DNA of 64,000 nt from Siphonodentalium dalli (lineage: Eukaryota; Mollusca; Scaphopoda; Gadilida; Siphonodentaliidae): contig CP136064.1 in NCBI GenBank assembly GCA_032622095.1, positions 136,107,954 through 136,171,953 of the forward strand, in the 5' to 3' direction. A program made the position numbers and the translations under genes. Position 1 is the first letter of the stretch, and every line of letters begins with the position of its first letter. Positions 37,204 to 48,333 of the stretch are shown here, in pieces. Below the pieces are notes generated by a model. That model was not told the DNA's origin. It was given only the letters and a program-made list of their open reading frames with translations, and did not search any database.

Positions 37204-38204
37204 ACGGTAGAGGATAGCTGCTATCCGTGATTAGGTGTTGTGACGTCACGGGAAGTTTGATCTGTATTTTGTCAATAGGTCGAACTTCCTTCTAACAGTC
37301 CGAACTCCCACCGGCTTTTCTGTTTACGTTTCGCGCATGCGCTATATGCAATTTTCTGAACTTAATAAAATGACGCGAACAAAGTTTTTCATTTGGCTGA
37401 ATTCGAACTTAATTGATTAGAACACGCATTTGAATACGATTATCGGAGTTTACCGAAATTGAATGTGGTATTGAGTGGGAACGTTACATCCTTCCATATG
37501 ATTTCAACGACTATTGGCTGATAAACTGGTTAAAAACTCGACTTAAATTGAAGTTCGGGTGACACTGACAGCGACGATGACCGTGAATCGTGATGTTGAC
37601 ATTCACATTGTTGTTGACATTTTTTATTGAATTTTGTTAGCGGCAACACTCGGGTCTCAACGAGAGAAATTGAGCAACCTCGGAGAGTAAACACTGTGAC
37701 ACCTTAGACACAGACTGATTATACACCAGCGAACATTCTCACAAGAAAAAACCACAACACAAGTGTCTGAAGTGATCTAATAATGACATTATGATTATAT
37801 TATAATATTATAATGTTGTCAAATTTATGCAAGTGACTACTGCAGTACTGGAACACAACAAAACACTCAAGTCTCAACAGTGTGTACTGTATAGCAACAG
37901 AATGAAAATGTACCAACTACAACAGTTACTGTGGAATTTACAGTTACTACCCCTACTGCCTACTACTACTAGCCTAGTGGTAGTACTGGCACTAGTAAAT
38001 TTAAAATGACTGTTTCCAAGTAGTATGTCATGTGGTATAAAATAAACAACCTAACGTGGAAGGTGTATTCAAGTATTTTATTAACACATAGATCTAGGCT
38101 GTTATTAGCCAAATATTCTACAATAAATCTAGTTCAGTCATGAACATAGTCATAATTTGTTATTATATTCCCAATATTGAGCCAATATGGTCATTTATAA
38201 TTAA

Positions 38205-38473
38205 CCCTTCCATGACTGGGGCTTCTTGAAATTTTGTGTAAACCCTGTGCCAATGCATTCTCTTACTTATATAAAGATCATGTGCCAGTGCATTCTCTTA
38301 TATATGAGTCTCCCATAGGGATCCTCACATATATGAGAGAATACATTGGCCTAACAATATTTACCTCGACCTAATTGTAAACAAGTGTATTCTCTTATAT
38401 ATGCAGGGCTCCCTATGGGAGACTCATATATAAGAGAATGCACTGTCACAGGATCTTTAATTCTACAAACGGG
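38205..38473. mobile_element. TTAA-type MITE with nested palindromes
   Basis: Starts CCCTTCCATGACTGGGGC after TTAA (38201-38204) and ends ..acaaacggg before TTAA (38474-38477). The interior holds several 'tgcattctcttatatatg' blocks in both orientations (38255-38450), which pair with each other. It is related to 20282 and 62849. Confidence 0.75.
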
Positions 38474-38764
38474 TTAATATAATTTATCTTGGCAGAATAT
38501 GGACAAACTGATTATAAGTCTTCAACAAAGATGCCTCATTCTGACATTCTCTGTACGCGGTTACATATTATACAAAGTTTGAAAGCTTTGTGCAATTAAT
38601 TTGCCAGTCAATTACTAATATTATGGAGTCACTCATTCGTAGCTCCATTCCTTCATCAATTCAATATTAACTTAAAAATAGTATGAAACTATAATCGATG
38701 TAAACAATGACATTTGGCTCTTCAAGTTTGAAAATCTTCTGGCTTGTGGAACAGTTTGTTACGG

Positions 38765-38809
38765 GCGCTTAAGCGCAAATAAATAATAAATGTGAAAGGG
38801 CCTCCCATA
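38765..38809. mobile_element. Solo right end of a TATGGGAGGCC element
   Basis: gcgcttaagcgcaaat, then 'aataaatgtgaaagggcctc' and the end ccata. No left partner was found upstream, so only one terminus survives. Confidence 0.6.
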
Positions 38810-38874
38810 TGAAACAACCATTGTTGAGCCATCTAACTGATATTGGAGAATAAATACCAGCAACTATGGGAGGC

Positions 38875-39184
38875 CCTTTTCACATTTATTATTTATTTTT
38901 ACGCTTAAGCTGATATGCATATGGATTGTTTTTTCTTCAACTTTCCAGTCTCTATGGGGCTACTACTATGGGCCCATTATAATATAATATGAGATGGACT
39001 CAATTATTCACATCAGAGGGATGTAAGGGAGTGTTAGGTATATGCGCTTAAGCGCAAATGATTTGCGCTTAATCGCAAATAAATTGATAGCCACATATTT
39101 GCACTTAAGCGTAAATGATCTGCGCATTTATGATTTACACTTAAGCACAAATATAAATAATAAATGTGAAAAGGGCCTCCCATA
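38875..39184 (-). mobile_element. TATGGGAGGCC element, deleted copy (310 bp)
   Basis: Both ends read TATGGGAGGCCCTTTTCACA inward, followed by subterminal CTTAAG palindromes. AGCAAC directly flanks both sides (38869-38874, 39185-39190), a 6-bp target duplication. It is inverted relative to, and shorter than, the copy at 39431-40014. Confidence 0.8.
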
Positions 39185-39430
39185 AGCAACAAGTAAAATT
39201 AATAAACAATTATTTATTAATATATTAAATAATAATCAAAATTAAATAGCTCAGCAATATCCCCTTGCTAGCCAGATATCGCCAACTGATTTTGATTTGT
39301 GAACTGCTCGTCTCATTCGCTTAATTCACGTCACTAGTCCAGACTCCAGTGCATTTATGAGAAAATATTCCATGCCCGTAACTAATTGCAACATAATTTG
39401 TTTTTGCTGAAATAAGTACCGGCACATAAA

Positions 39431-40014
39431 TATGGGAGGCCCTTTTCACATTTATTATTTATTTGTGCTTAAGTGTAGTAAATCATTTACGCTTAAGCAC
39501 AAATAATTTGCGCTTAAGCGCAAATATGTGTCTATCAATTTATTTGCGCTTAAGCGCAAACACCTAGCACCCCCATTACATCCCTCTGATGTGAATGATT
39601 GAGTCCATCTCATATTATATTATCATGGGCCCATATAGTAGTAGCCCCATACAGACTGGAAAGTTGAAGAAAAAAAAATCCATATGCATATCAGCATCTC
39701 TGTCCCTGGTGTCCCAAGAATTGGTGCCTCACTCCCAGAGCTCAAGTATGTTTTATTAAAGGGACATATCCTGCACAGATCTATACCATTTCCATGGTCA
39801 TAAAACAGATCTTGGGGTTACTTGGGGATTGTTTCCCTCATATGGTGGGGAAATATAAACTTTAGTGATGTGTTTAGGCCTGTGCCATTTAAAATTAATT
39901 CAGCGGGGATCAATGCATATTTATTTTTATTTATGTTAGAGGTTGTTTTGGTTTAAGCGCAAATATTTGTGCTTGAGCGTAAATAAATAATAAATGTGTA
40001 AAGGGCCTCCAATA
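39431..40014 (+). mobile_element. TATGGGAGGCC element, longer copy (584 bp)
   Basis: Left end TATGGGAGGCCCTTTTCACA, right end the inverse with one substitution. Flanks CATAAA/CAGAAA are a near-matching 6-bp duplication. Near the left end five CTTAAG-centred palindromes (gcgcttaagcgc and variants) sit about 20-35 bp apart. No ORF is present. Confidence 0.75.
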
Positions 40015-40853
40015 CAGAAACCCTCCATAAACAACAAACTCAATATCAGCAAAATCGAAAAAAAAGAAATTAGGTGAATTTTGTGATAAAAATTTGTGAA
40101 AATTTGCTGAAATCATCAATTTATGGATATTCATGGATGTGTATAAAAAAATAAAATTCATATGTCATACAAATATCATGCCTATTTTGTCAAACTCAAT
40201 TTGCTGAATCCAGAACTGAAAACCGTTCCCATTTTCGTTAAGTATTTTTCGAATTGTATCCCTCCAAATACGTGTTTGCCTCAATTTTGCAGAATTAATT
40301 ATTAATGATTCAATGAGCCAAATACCATATCTTATGGTTAATTATTTAAAATACTACAGCAACTTGAAACTGGGCGGTTTTTTCAGTGTTTTAGTAATGT
40401 AATTATTACAACATTAGATGGAAAAAAATATATTAATATGCGCATCTGTGATTAAGAAGAAAATTATATTCTAAAATAAAATTATAACAATGGTAATTGG
40501 TATTGACTTGGCCAAAATTGCCTCCGAGTCTGACACAGAAGTTCGAACTGTGTGATGAAAACGTTCAGAATCGACAATCGAATCATGATTCATATATCTC
40601 GAAACAGCGCACAACTCTATGATATTATACACTTTTTCATTTAAGTGCAATAATGCCGTTTTAGCGTTTCTAAATTTCCAAAACTGTCGAAAATGTAAAT
40701 TTGTAAAACGCAAGGTAACGTAACAAAAATGTACGCAAAGTAGTCAAGTACGTATATTGAGCATGACGCTTTCTCGTTTCTATGGTGTATAACTTCCGGC
40801 GAGTCATGCGCAGAAGTATCGCCTAATCACGGATAGCAGCTATCCTCTACACG

Positions 40854-41876
40854 TTGTCATAGACGCTTTTTCGAAAATTGGACAAATAAAAAACGCGGCA
40901 CGAACTTTGAGTGTTCAATCGAGCTTTACAAAAACATGAATACGGCTGAAATGAACAGACATAAGTATAGTATAGTGTAGATAAGAAGCAGAGACATGGA
41001 ATATAGACATAGACTACTTGTTCAAATGTTTCTAACATTGAGTTTTCGAGTTGTTTTTTCACTGAAATTATAATGGAATTCTCGTTCCGCGCTTTCGCGT
41101 CATCCGGGGACGTCGTGTGGAGCGACGGTTATAGACTCGCCCAATTTTCTTAAAGTGTCACTACGCGATGTGACTCGTCTAGCTATGCACTGATAGACGC
41201 AGGTCACGCGGTAGCCTCTCGACCAATCAAATGCCCGCATTTCGACGAAAACGAAAGTAGTTGTAATTATATGGCCGTAACTCATGAATTCCACGAAAAG
41301 GCGGCCATGGATACCGATAATGGGTATTTGCATCATTGTCATGTCATCGGGGAATGTTGTTGCTTCTTCTGTATTTCATTATTACTATCCAATGAATATA
41401 TTTTGGAATGGTCATTGCCTTTACTATACAATCTCTGAAACACCAGATATTGTGTGACTGGGGATCAATGATGCGCGCATGCGCAGTCAACGCATATTTT
41501 CATGTTTTGCCAAATAAGGTCAAATGAACCAAAATATCATTTTCAAGCAGCTCAATTGTCATTCTAGGTTAATAGTGGGGCATGTGTGGAAATGTTATTT
41601 TTGTCACATTTCCCATATCACAATCTGCCTCAATTACCATAGTATCCCCTTTTTGCACATATATTTTAGTAAAATGACGGTTTAACCCCTACCAACAACC
41701 CGTTTCTAAGGTAAAAACAGTCGCATAGCAACCGTTGCCATGGAATGTATTTTCGTGATTGCCCCCATATCTGAAAATAATACGTGGGACCTAATATACA
41801 AATGTGCCAAGTTTTATGCTTTTATGACAATGTCCGCATTTGTTACACAAAAAACTATACCTAAAAAAATCGCACG
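40854..41876. other. No gene recognised
   Basis: Mixed-composition DNA. The minus frames of 71 and 80 codons (40847-41062, 41100-41342) have no known motifs. Confidence 0.35.
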
Positions 41877-42280
41877 GTGATTCCGTCACGCCCGTTGTGT
41901 GATTCCGTCACGGCGAACAAACCGAGCTAACTAGTAATATACACATAACTGTGTGACAATGCGGCTTTTTTCTGCAAGTATAATGTATCTACTTTACTAA
42001 TTGGGAACTTTTTCCAGGTCAGCTTGGCTGAATGAGCAGGGTTCTTAAATAGTACGGACCTACCCTCCTATTGATGGCACTTTTTTGGTGATTCCGTCAC
42101 GGACACAATTTGACCCAGAGTGAGATGATACTTAAATACACATATAGTTGTATATAATCAAACAACTTTGTATAGTATGTACAACGTTTTTTATTTTAAG
42201 CGGTACCCTACTGGTCATAATTTTAGATTTTATAGGCCACAGAAAAGTGAAATTCCGTAAAATTTGGTGATTCCGTCACG
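41877..42280 (+). repeat. Four exact copies of GTGATTCCGTCACG
   Basis: The 14-mer is at 41877, 41899, 42088 and 42267, with a degraded copy at 42247. GTGA/TCAC form a short dyad. The last two intervals (189 and 179 bp) suggest an old ~185-bp tandem repeat whose motif is better preserved than the rest. Confidence 0.75.
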
Positions 42281-42284
42281 CTGG

Positions 42285-43372
42285 AATTCAGGACCTGCGA
42301 GATGCGACGAAGCTCCATAAACATGGATTTGCACATTGAGTTGACCTGTAAGTTCATGGATAGTGTGTTATCCAAAACAACACCTAGAATTATGACAGAC
42401 GATGATAACTGAATATCTGAATCACCTATTTTAATATGGTGAATTAACATCAGTGTGTTTAATGCGGTAATCGGTTCCACATAACATCAACTCCGTTTTT
42501 TCCTCGTTTAACTTAAGTTTATTAATTTCCATCCACGATTTTACATCAGTTATACAGTCCTGTATTTGTTTCAAGTTTTCAATTATGTCACAAGGCGGGA
42601 AAGGAAGGTACATTTGAATATCGTCAGCATACATGTGGTAACGAACACCACTGGATATAATTACATCACCGAGCGGCTTGACGTACATCGAATATAAAAC
42701 AGGTCCTAAAACCGAGCCTTGTGGGACTCCAAAGTGAAGCAATTTAGGTTCCGAGAACGTGTCGCCAATCTGTACTTTTTGTGTACGATCAGTCAGATAC
42801 GATTGGAACCAATCGATAACAGTTTCCGATAAACCAAATGTGGAAGAGAGCCGCTTAATACGGATGGAATTGATCAATTGTGTTGAACGCGGCGGACAAA
42901 TCCAGACAGGCAACAATTGTTACAAGGCCTTCATCTGCTGCATTGAGGAGATAACTTGTGATGCATATTAAGGCCGTTTCTGTGCTATGATTTTTTTTCT
43001 GTATGCAGACTGGAATGGCTCATTGAGTTTGTTGTTATCCAAGTGATCACGAAGTTGATACAACGCGACACGTTCTAACATTTTAGAGATGAACCAGGAG
43101 TGGTTTAACAATTGCATGCTTAAAAATGTCAGGAAAAACGCCATCATCTTAAAGATGAATTAAATATAGATGTTATTGCTGATGCCAGCACTTCCCTGTG
43201 TTCCCGGATCAACTGAGTTGGCATAGGGTCGCTGGCACAGGATTTCGGTGGCAGTTTTGCGATAAGGTATTTTACTGCCTCTTGTGTTACAGGGCAAAAA
43301 TTGTTTACATGTGGGTGAACAAATAATAATTCGATGATGCAGGATGATGTGTCTTTAAAAAAAAAATTCAAT
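42285..43372 (-). pseudogene. CR1/L2-like LINE reverse transcriptase, broken
   Basis: Minus-strand RT remains, N to C: an RT0/RT1 segment (PVTQEAVKYLIAKLPP, SCASDPMPTQLI; 43370-43150), the fragment DIFKHAIVKPLL, then LRDHLDNNKLNEPFQSAY (about 43045), ACLDLSAAFNTID (42915-42880), the finger/palm block GVPQGSVLGP (42701-42730) with VLYSMY, the catalytic YADD (42620-42631), SWMEINKLKLNEEKTEL, and after a frame change the LGVVLDNTLSM block (about 42390). Frame changes lie near 43100, 42960, 42870 and 42470, and stops break it. The thumb and C-terminus are missing where the 'gattccgtcac' repeat begins. Motif style fits CR1/L2; clade not tested. Confidence 0.88.
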
Positions 43373-43479
43373 CCGCCTGACTTCCACGAAGTCTGCTGGA
43401 CCCAAGACCAGATAAAGGATGAGGTGAGTTAAAATGAACCAAAAGACACTGAATGAAAAACCCCGACGTTGGCCGCAGA

Positions 43480-43705
43480 CGTCGGAGTCGGAGTACACTT
43501 TTTAATGTAATTTGGATGTAAAGTTTATTATAATAGAAGAATAATTTGTAATGTTTGAATGAAGTTAACATTGGTATAACTATGAATTCGCTGACTTATA
43601 GTTCGTTGAAATAATTAAATTATATTCGTATAATAGTGATACAATTATATCATATATCTTCCGAGTACACAATTTCCCCGAGTCGGCGTCGGGGCCGGAG
43701 TATGA
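43480..43705 (+). repeat. Dispersed repeat G, partial copy 2
   Basis: 'gtcggagtacactttttaat' and 'tatatcttccgagtacaca' bracket a diverged interior. It is arranged head-to-tail with the next copy. Confidence 0.5.
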
Positions 43706-43879
43706 CATTTTTTGACACCACGACAAATGTGAGAACTGATTATGTTTCGCTGCATAAAATAATTAATTCATATCACCAATATATTTCTACAATCTGTTAA
43801 AAGTATTGTACAACATTTAGTGTTTGTGAAGCGGATAGTGAAGCATGAAATTCAAGATTTAACTCGGGTACCCTTTTTC

Positions 43880-44122
43880 TTGGAGTACACTTTTTAGTGT
43901 GTTTTCTTAGTAAAAATGCTATTAAAAAGTATGTTAGTAATTTTTTCGGTAAAATTTTTATCACATATTTAATAAATTGGCATAGTAGCATATAATTTAG
44001 CAAAAGAATTCTTTTCCCCCATCAAGTAGAAAAGATATGCAACATATATCTTCCGAGTACACATTTTCCCCGAGTCGGGGTCGAGGCCGGGGCCGGAGTA
44101 CACTTTTTAGTGATCATCCCGA
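43880..44122 (+). repeat. Dispersed repeat G, copy 3
   Basis: The inverse of 21948-22195: 'gagtacactttttagtgtgt', 'aaattggcatagtagcat', 'ccgagtacacattttcccc' and a final 'gagtacactttttagtgatc'. Confidence 0.65.
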
Positions 44123-44224
44123 GGCGAATCGGGATACATCGGCACGTAAAAACCCAAAATCAGAGTGCCTGTGGAAATCGTTTTTCATGGAATAACCGCA
44201 TAGCATATCAATGAAATAAATGTA

Positions 44225-44635
44225 TACCGCGCTTTAGCTATATGTCCTATATGGGCCTGATACGCTAATTAACGGTATACCGCTCTTTAGCGTTTGGTGC
44301 TAAAGAACGTATACATACTGCTCTTTAGTGACAAACGCTAAAGAGCGGTATACCGCGCTTTAGCTATATGGGCCTGATACGCTAATGAATGGTATACCAC
44401 TCTTTAGCGTTTGATGCTAAAAAACGGTATACTGCTCTTTAGCCCTCGGTGCTAAAGAGCGGTCCGGGTTGGATGAGCGGCACGTGCGTTGCCAAGATAT
44501 TTTGCCCGTTGCGCCAAGTTCACATAACGTTATAATCCGTACCGATCTTTAGCCCTCATCACTAAAGAGCGGTATACCGTTCTTTAGCCCTCAGTACTAA
44601 AGAGCGGTATACCGTTCTTTAACCACTTCGTAAAT
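44225..44635 (+). repeat. Array of CTCTTTAGC / GCTAAAGAG hairpins
   Basis: About seven hairpins with stems 'cgctctttagc'/'gctaaagagcg' and 6-8-nt loops occur, most linked by the palindrome CGGTATACCG. Two longer blocks share 'tatatgggcctgatacgcta' (44253 and 44368). The array is non-coding. Confidence 0.8.
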
Positions 44636-44731
44636 GTTTTTACATTACAGTCTACTGTACACTGCCTGTAATTGCCTCAGATCTGTGGAGAAACACAGTG
44701 CAAAGCCATTAAAATTATTCCTTCCACGACA

Positions 44732-46026
44732 TATGGGAGGCCAAATTCACATTTAATAATGAATTTCGCTTAAGCGCAATTGATTGCGCTTAAGCGAAAT
44801 TGATTGCGCTTACCACATATTATGCTTAAGCGCAAATAGGGCATTTACGCTTAAGCGTAATTAATATTACGCTTAAGCGCAATTAATTGCGCTTAAGCGA
44901 AATCAATTGCGCTTAAGCGTAATTGTGACTACTATCTAACCTACCCATAAACTATTAGCATGACCTGGTGTATCACCTAGCAACACAAGATGAGCATTGG
45001 GCTAATTTTGACCTGTACTCAACAGTCAAACTGTGAGTATGTGTTCAACAAGGAGAATCCCCTAATTACATATTATCAGCATCCCTCTATCCAAAGAATT
45101 GATGTCGCCTTCCCGGAACTCTAGTAATGTTTTGTATGATGTTTTTAATGTATTTTTGCACAGATTTTAGCCTTTACTATGGTAATATCCTATACATGCA
45201 TGCGGTGTCACTGCGTGAGGGCTTTCTTACCTCATACAGTAATGCTCCATTTAATCGACTTCTTAACCACAGCAGAATTATGGGTAACTTTTCAGGATTT
45301 AGTCGGAAATATGGCTTGTTGCCATTCATCGAAAAGCTCTCGAGAGCTTTCCGGTGAATGGCAACAAGCCATATTTCCGACTGAATCCTGAAAAGTTATC
45401 CATAATTCTGCTGTGGTTAAGGAGTCGATTTATTAGAGCATTACTGTATGGTTTACTTATTGACTTAAATCAGGGGGAAAAAACCCTATTTTCATATTAT
45501 CAGCATCACTGTCCAAAAAATGGTGTGTAATTACTGGAGCTTTGGTGTCTCAGTCCTGAAGCTCTAGTTTTCAGCAGCTCTTGCACAAATCTATAGTATT
45601 TCCATGATCATATAGTGTGAATGTGGTGTCACCGAGGGCTTGCTTCCCTCATATGGTGTGCCTGTATACTCGAAAATTGAAGAAAATCAATGTCGCCCCT
45701 ACTAATACAGAAAGTAATGCTATTGCAAGTAGCCCCAACTAATATATACCGAAGATAATATAATGCTATCATGAATCGCTCCAACTAAAACAGAAGGTGA
45801 TACTATTGCGAGTCAGCCATTTTGATAAAGAAGTTGGGCTAGCTCCCTACCCATCCAAACCAATGAAACCAAGAAGTGACATGTCAATAGGAGTTAATGC
45901 TAAGTTATGGAGAAACCTATTTATTCACCAGGGGTGTTTTGTTACATATAACCATGAATTGCGCTTAAGCGCAATTGATTGCGCTTAAGCACAATTAATT
46001 ATTAAATGTGAATTTGGCCTCCCATA
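44732..46026. mobile_element. TATGGGAGGCC element, large copy (~1.3 kb)
   Basis: Ends TATGGGAGGCCAAATTCACA inverted at the right. Flanks ACGACA/AGGACA are a near-matching 6-bp duplication. The left subterminal region has about nine CTTAAG palindromes (gcgcttaagcgcaatt types, 44768-44925). The interior contains two diverged copies of 'cagcatc.ctgtcc..ttggtg' to 'tcatatggtg', homologous to 39700-39860, so the element grew by internal duplication. A fold-back MITE is nested at 45237. Confidence 0.75.
45237..45446. mobile_element. Fold-back MITE, 210 bp, TA target site
   Basis: An almost perfect palindrome from CAGTAATGC to GCATTACTG, with ~100-bp arms centred on gagctctcgagagctttc. TA flanks both sides. 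The outer ~60 bp match the 35.5-kb satellite palindromes ('cttaaccacagcagaatta'). Confidence 0.9.
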
Positions 46027-46145
46027 AGGACACAGTTCCTGGGCATATACGCTATACTGATTACATATATGACAAGAAAACTAATTAAGATGCATGCATC
46101 AGGTCACCCATGAACTATTTATCATATAATTCTTGTAGCTATCTA

Positions 46146-46529
46146 TTATACATTTTGGAATATCTGTCTGTATGTATGTGTGTATGAATGTATGTATGTA
46201 TGTGTGTTATAGAGTCGAACACTGCTCGACCGATCCGACTTGGATTTGGTATTTAACGTGTCAACTTGACCTCGCTCATATGCATGTTTCTGGACCTTGA
46301 CCGATCCGACTAGAATTGTGTGTGCATGACTACTTTTGATCCCGGGAGCAATATGGACGGGTCCAATTTCACGTGGGACCATGTCCTCGAGCGTGCTGAT
46401 ATAGGCATGTTTCTGGACCAATTGGAACAATAGTTTGTCCAGACGCTGTATATACCGGGTACTGCCCAGATGGAGGCGACCACAAAGAAATCCCTAAATA
46501 GCCCGAACGAAGTCGAGTACATCAGCTAG
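46146..46529 (+). mobile_element. Helitron-like non-autonomous element
   Basis: The 3' end reads cccga-acgaag-tcgag (imperfect hairpin) followed by tacatcag and CTAG, then T, the canonical Helitron CTRR terminus with upstream hairpin. A TATG microsatellite (46170-46205) lies near the presumed 5' side. 'accgatccgact' and 'gcatgtttctggacc' are each repeated. No Rep/helicase frame is present. The 5' boundary is a guess. Confidence 0.65.
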
Positions 46530-46859
46530 TATTATATATTTCTATATTTAGTTACAAACTATATACCTGTATATTGTACAAAGAAATGTTTGACAAATGT
46601 ATCTATATCAATCTTACCATAGGGGTCATTAAAAATAGATACGGCGAAACAAAATTTTGAAGGGTGCATGTGATTGTGAGGAATAATAGGATCATAGGTA
46701 AATTTAATTTATGGACGCTTGTTAATTTTCATTGGACTACATGCATGTATCAGGTAAATGTTTATATTTCAAATGATGACAGGAATGCGGAATGCTACAT
46801 CTTATTACAGATTATTTCCACATATAATCAGTTACTACAGGCAGTCTGACAAAATAAAG

Positions 46860-47345
46860 TTTCAGTGACACTCTATCCGAAGAGGGGGATAATTTCACCT
46901 GTTACAGTGAATGGAGCGATTATGAATCTGGAAAGCTGAAATTTCTAAGTAATACTAGATATCGACATGAAGCGATAACATATAACGTAAATGCAATATG
47001 GCCGCTGGCGACCATTTTTTCCTATGAAATTCAAAAAATATTTGATAGCACTCATTTAATAGATCAATATCAAGATAAATATGAAGTTTGGTGATGATCG
47101 GATGAGTGAAGTGGACTGTAGGCTGTGCTAAAGGGTTTAGTAATGCTAATAGTAACATCCAAAATCGCTGTCAGTGGCATGTTTTTTAACGAAATTCGGA
47201 AAAACTACACTATACTCCCATCTTGTTGTTATCCCGAAGATCCATATGAAGTTTATTAACGATAGGACAAGTAGGGTATAGAAAATTATTGAGTCATGGA
47301 AAGAATAAAATCGAAGATGGTCATTGGCGGCCATGTTTTTCACCA
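46860..47345 (+). repeat. Diverged F1 relative
   Basis: A copy of the F1 5' domain and two to three units in degraded form: 'gttacagtgaatggagcgat', 'gacatgaagcgataac', 'gctgtgctaaagggtttag' and 'gaagatggtcattggcgg'. It is much older than copies A-C. There is no tandem amplification. Confidence 0.65.
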
Positions 47346-47454
47346 AAACTCGGAAAACGTTGATGGCTATATAAGATTATAAAGAGATTCAGTTATTACC
47401 CCATGTAATTACTCTTTCATTACCACACGTGTAACACCTGCCATGCAGATCAAG

Positions 47455-48075
47455 AGCTTTTTTGGGACGAAAAAAATTTGGGTCGATTCCGAAAAAGTGG
47501 GTCGAATCCCAGTTTTCGCTCTGCTCGGTCGGGAAAATTTCGGAAAATGTGGCAAACTGTCACATATTAAAAAATGGCCACCTGGGCCGAACTTTTTGGG
47601 CCGAAAAGTTTTTGGGTCGAGTCCCAAAAAGTGGGTCAAATAGAAATTCCCGCTCTGCTCGGTCAGGAAAATTTGGCAAATGACCATTCCAACGTCTTAA
47701 GTAGGGCGAGACAAAACTTCCTGTGAAAAAAAATTCAAAAGTGCACGAAATTAGGCAAAGTCCGAAAATGAACGGAAATTGGCCGAAACAAGTGCGGGGT
47801 CATAAATGGCCACCTCGGCCAAAAATTTTGGGCCGAAAAAAATTTGGGTCGAGTCCGAAAAAGTGGGTCGAATCCCAGTTTTCGCTCTGCTCGGTCGGGA
47901 AAATTTCGGGAAATGTGGCCAAACTGTCACATATTAAAAAATGGCCACCTGGGCCGAACTTTTTGGGCCGAAAAGTTTTTGGGTCGAGTCCCAAAAAGTG
48001 GGTCAAATAGAAATCCATCCTCTGCTCGGTCAGGAAAATTTGGGGAAATGTGGCAAATGCTCATGGTAACGTCTT
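47455..48075 (+). repeat. 366-bp direct duplication made of ~165-bp half-units
   Basis: The segment starting 'aatttgggtcgattccg' (47475) recurs 366 bp later with few changes. Each copy contains two related halves ('gggccgaaaaaaatttgg' and 'gggccgaaaagtttttgg', both with 'ctctgctcggtc'). The overlapping frames on both strands are shadows of the repeat. Confidence 0.8.
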
Positions 48076-48084
48076 GAGTAAAGA

Positions 48085-48333
48085 CTAAACTTTAGGCAGC
48101 AGGTACTTCTGAAACACATCAGGAAACTCAGCTTGAAGGTATGTCTGTATCTGGATATTGGAACGTGTTAGCTCTAGGTCAACTTTGGAGTTGAATACTC
48201 CACCAGTCCTGTACTTAGCCTCGCTATTAAAGCCGAACGCCTTATTCGTCATTATTATATTGTATACTTGTATACATATAATAATAGCTTCGCTATTGGT
48301 ATGTTCAAATGCGAGGCGGTGGACCTCCTCCAA
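48085..48333 (-). pseudogene. Minus-strand ORF remnant beside the virus-like block
   Basis: An 82-codon frame with balanced composition ending LQAEFPDVFQKYLLPKV, preceded by KVDLELTRSNIQIQTYL. The lower-coordinate end looks like a real C-terminus. Its N-terminal part runs into the start of the + strand ORF at 48301 and becomes AT-rich (about 48240-48300), so it is truncated there. I do not recognise it with certainty; the position, convergent to a structural-looking gene, suggests a second structural protein of the same element. Confidence 0.4.

Larger units (their letters stand above)
37207..40850. mobile_element. 3.6-kb element with 29-bp terminal inverted repeats
   Basis: GTAGAGGATAGCTGCTATCC at the left is exactly inverted at the right (40822-40850), extending through 'gtgattagg'. 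ACG flanks both ends directly (37204-37206, 40851-40853), a possible 3-bp target duplication. The end itself contains the small palindrome GGATAGCWGCTATCC. A minus-strand 80-codon frame near the right end (40471-40713) looks moderately protein-like but matches no transposase I know. Other elements are nested inside. The superfamily is unassigned. Confidence 0.65.

Noticed and set aside
37236-37256. 'gacgtcacgggaagtttgat' as another end of the 2295-5820 element
   Set aside because: Only 'tcacgggaagt' is shared; the TIR-defining AGGGTGA is missing.
44225-44635. Hairpin array as a CRISPR or a tRNA cluster
   Set aside because: Spacing is irregular and 'spacers' are themselves repeated; no cloverleaf with anticodon arm could be drawn.
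47443-48077. Paired ORFs on both strands (LGRKVFGSSPKKW type)
   Set aside because: Open frames on both strands over a 366-bp duplication are a composition effect of the repeat.
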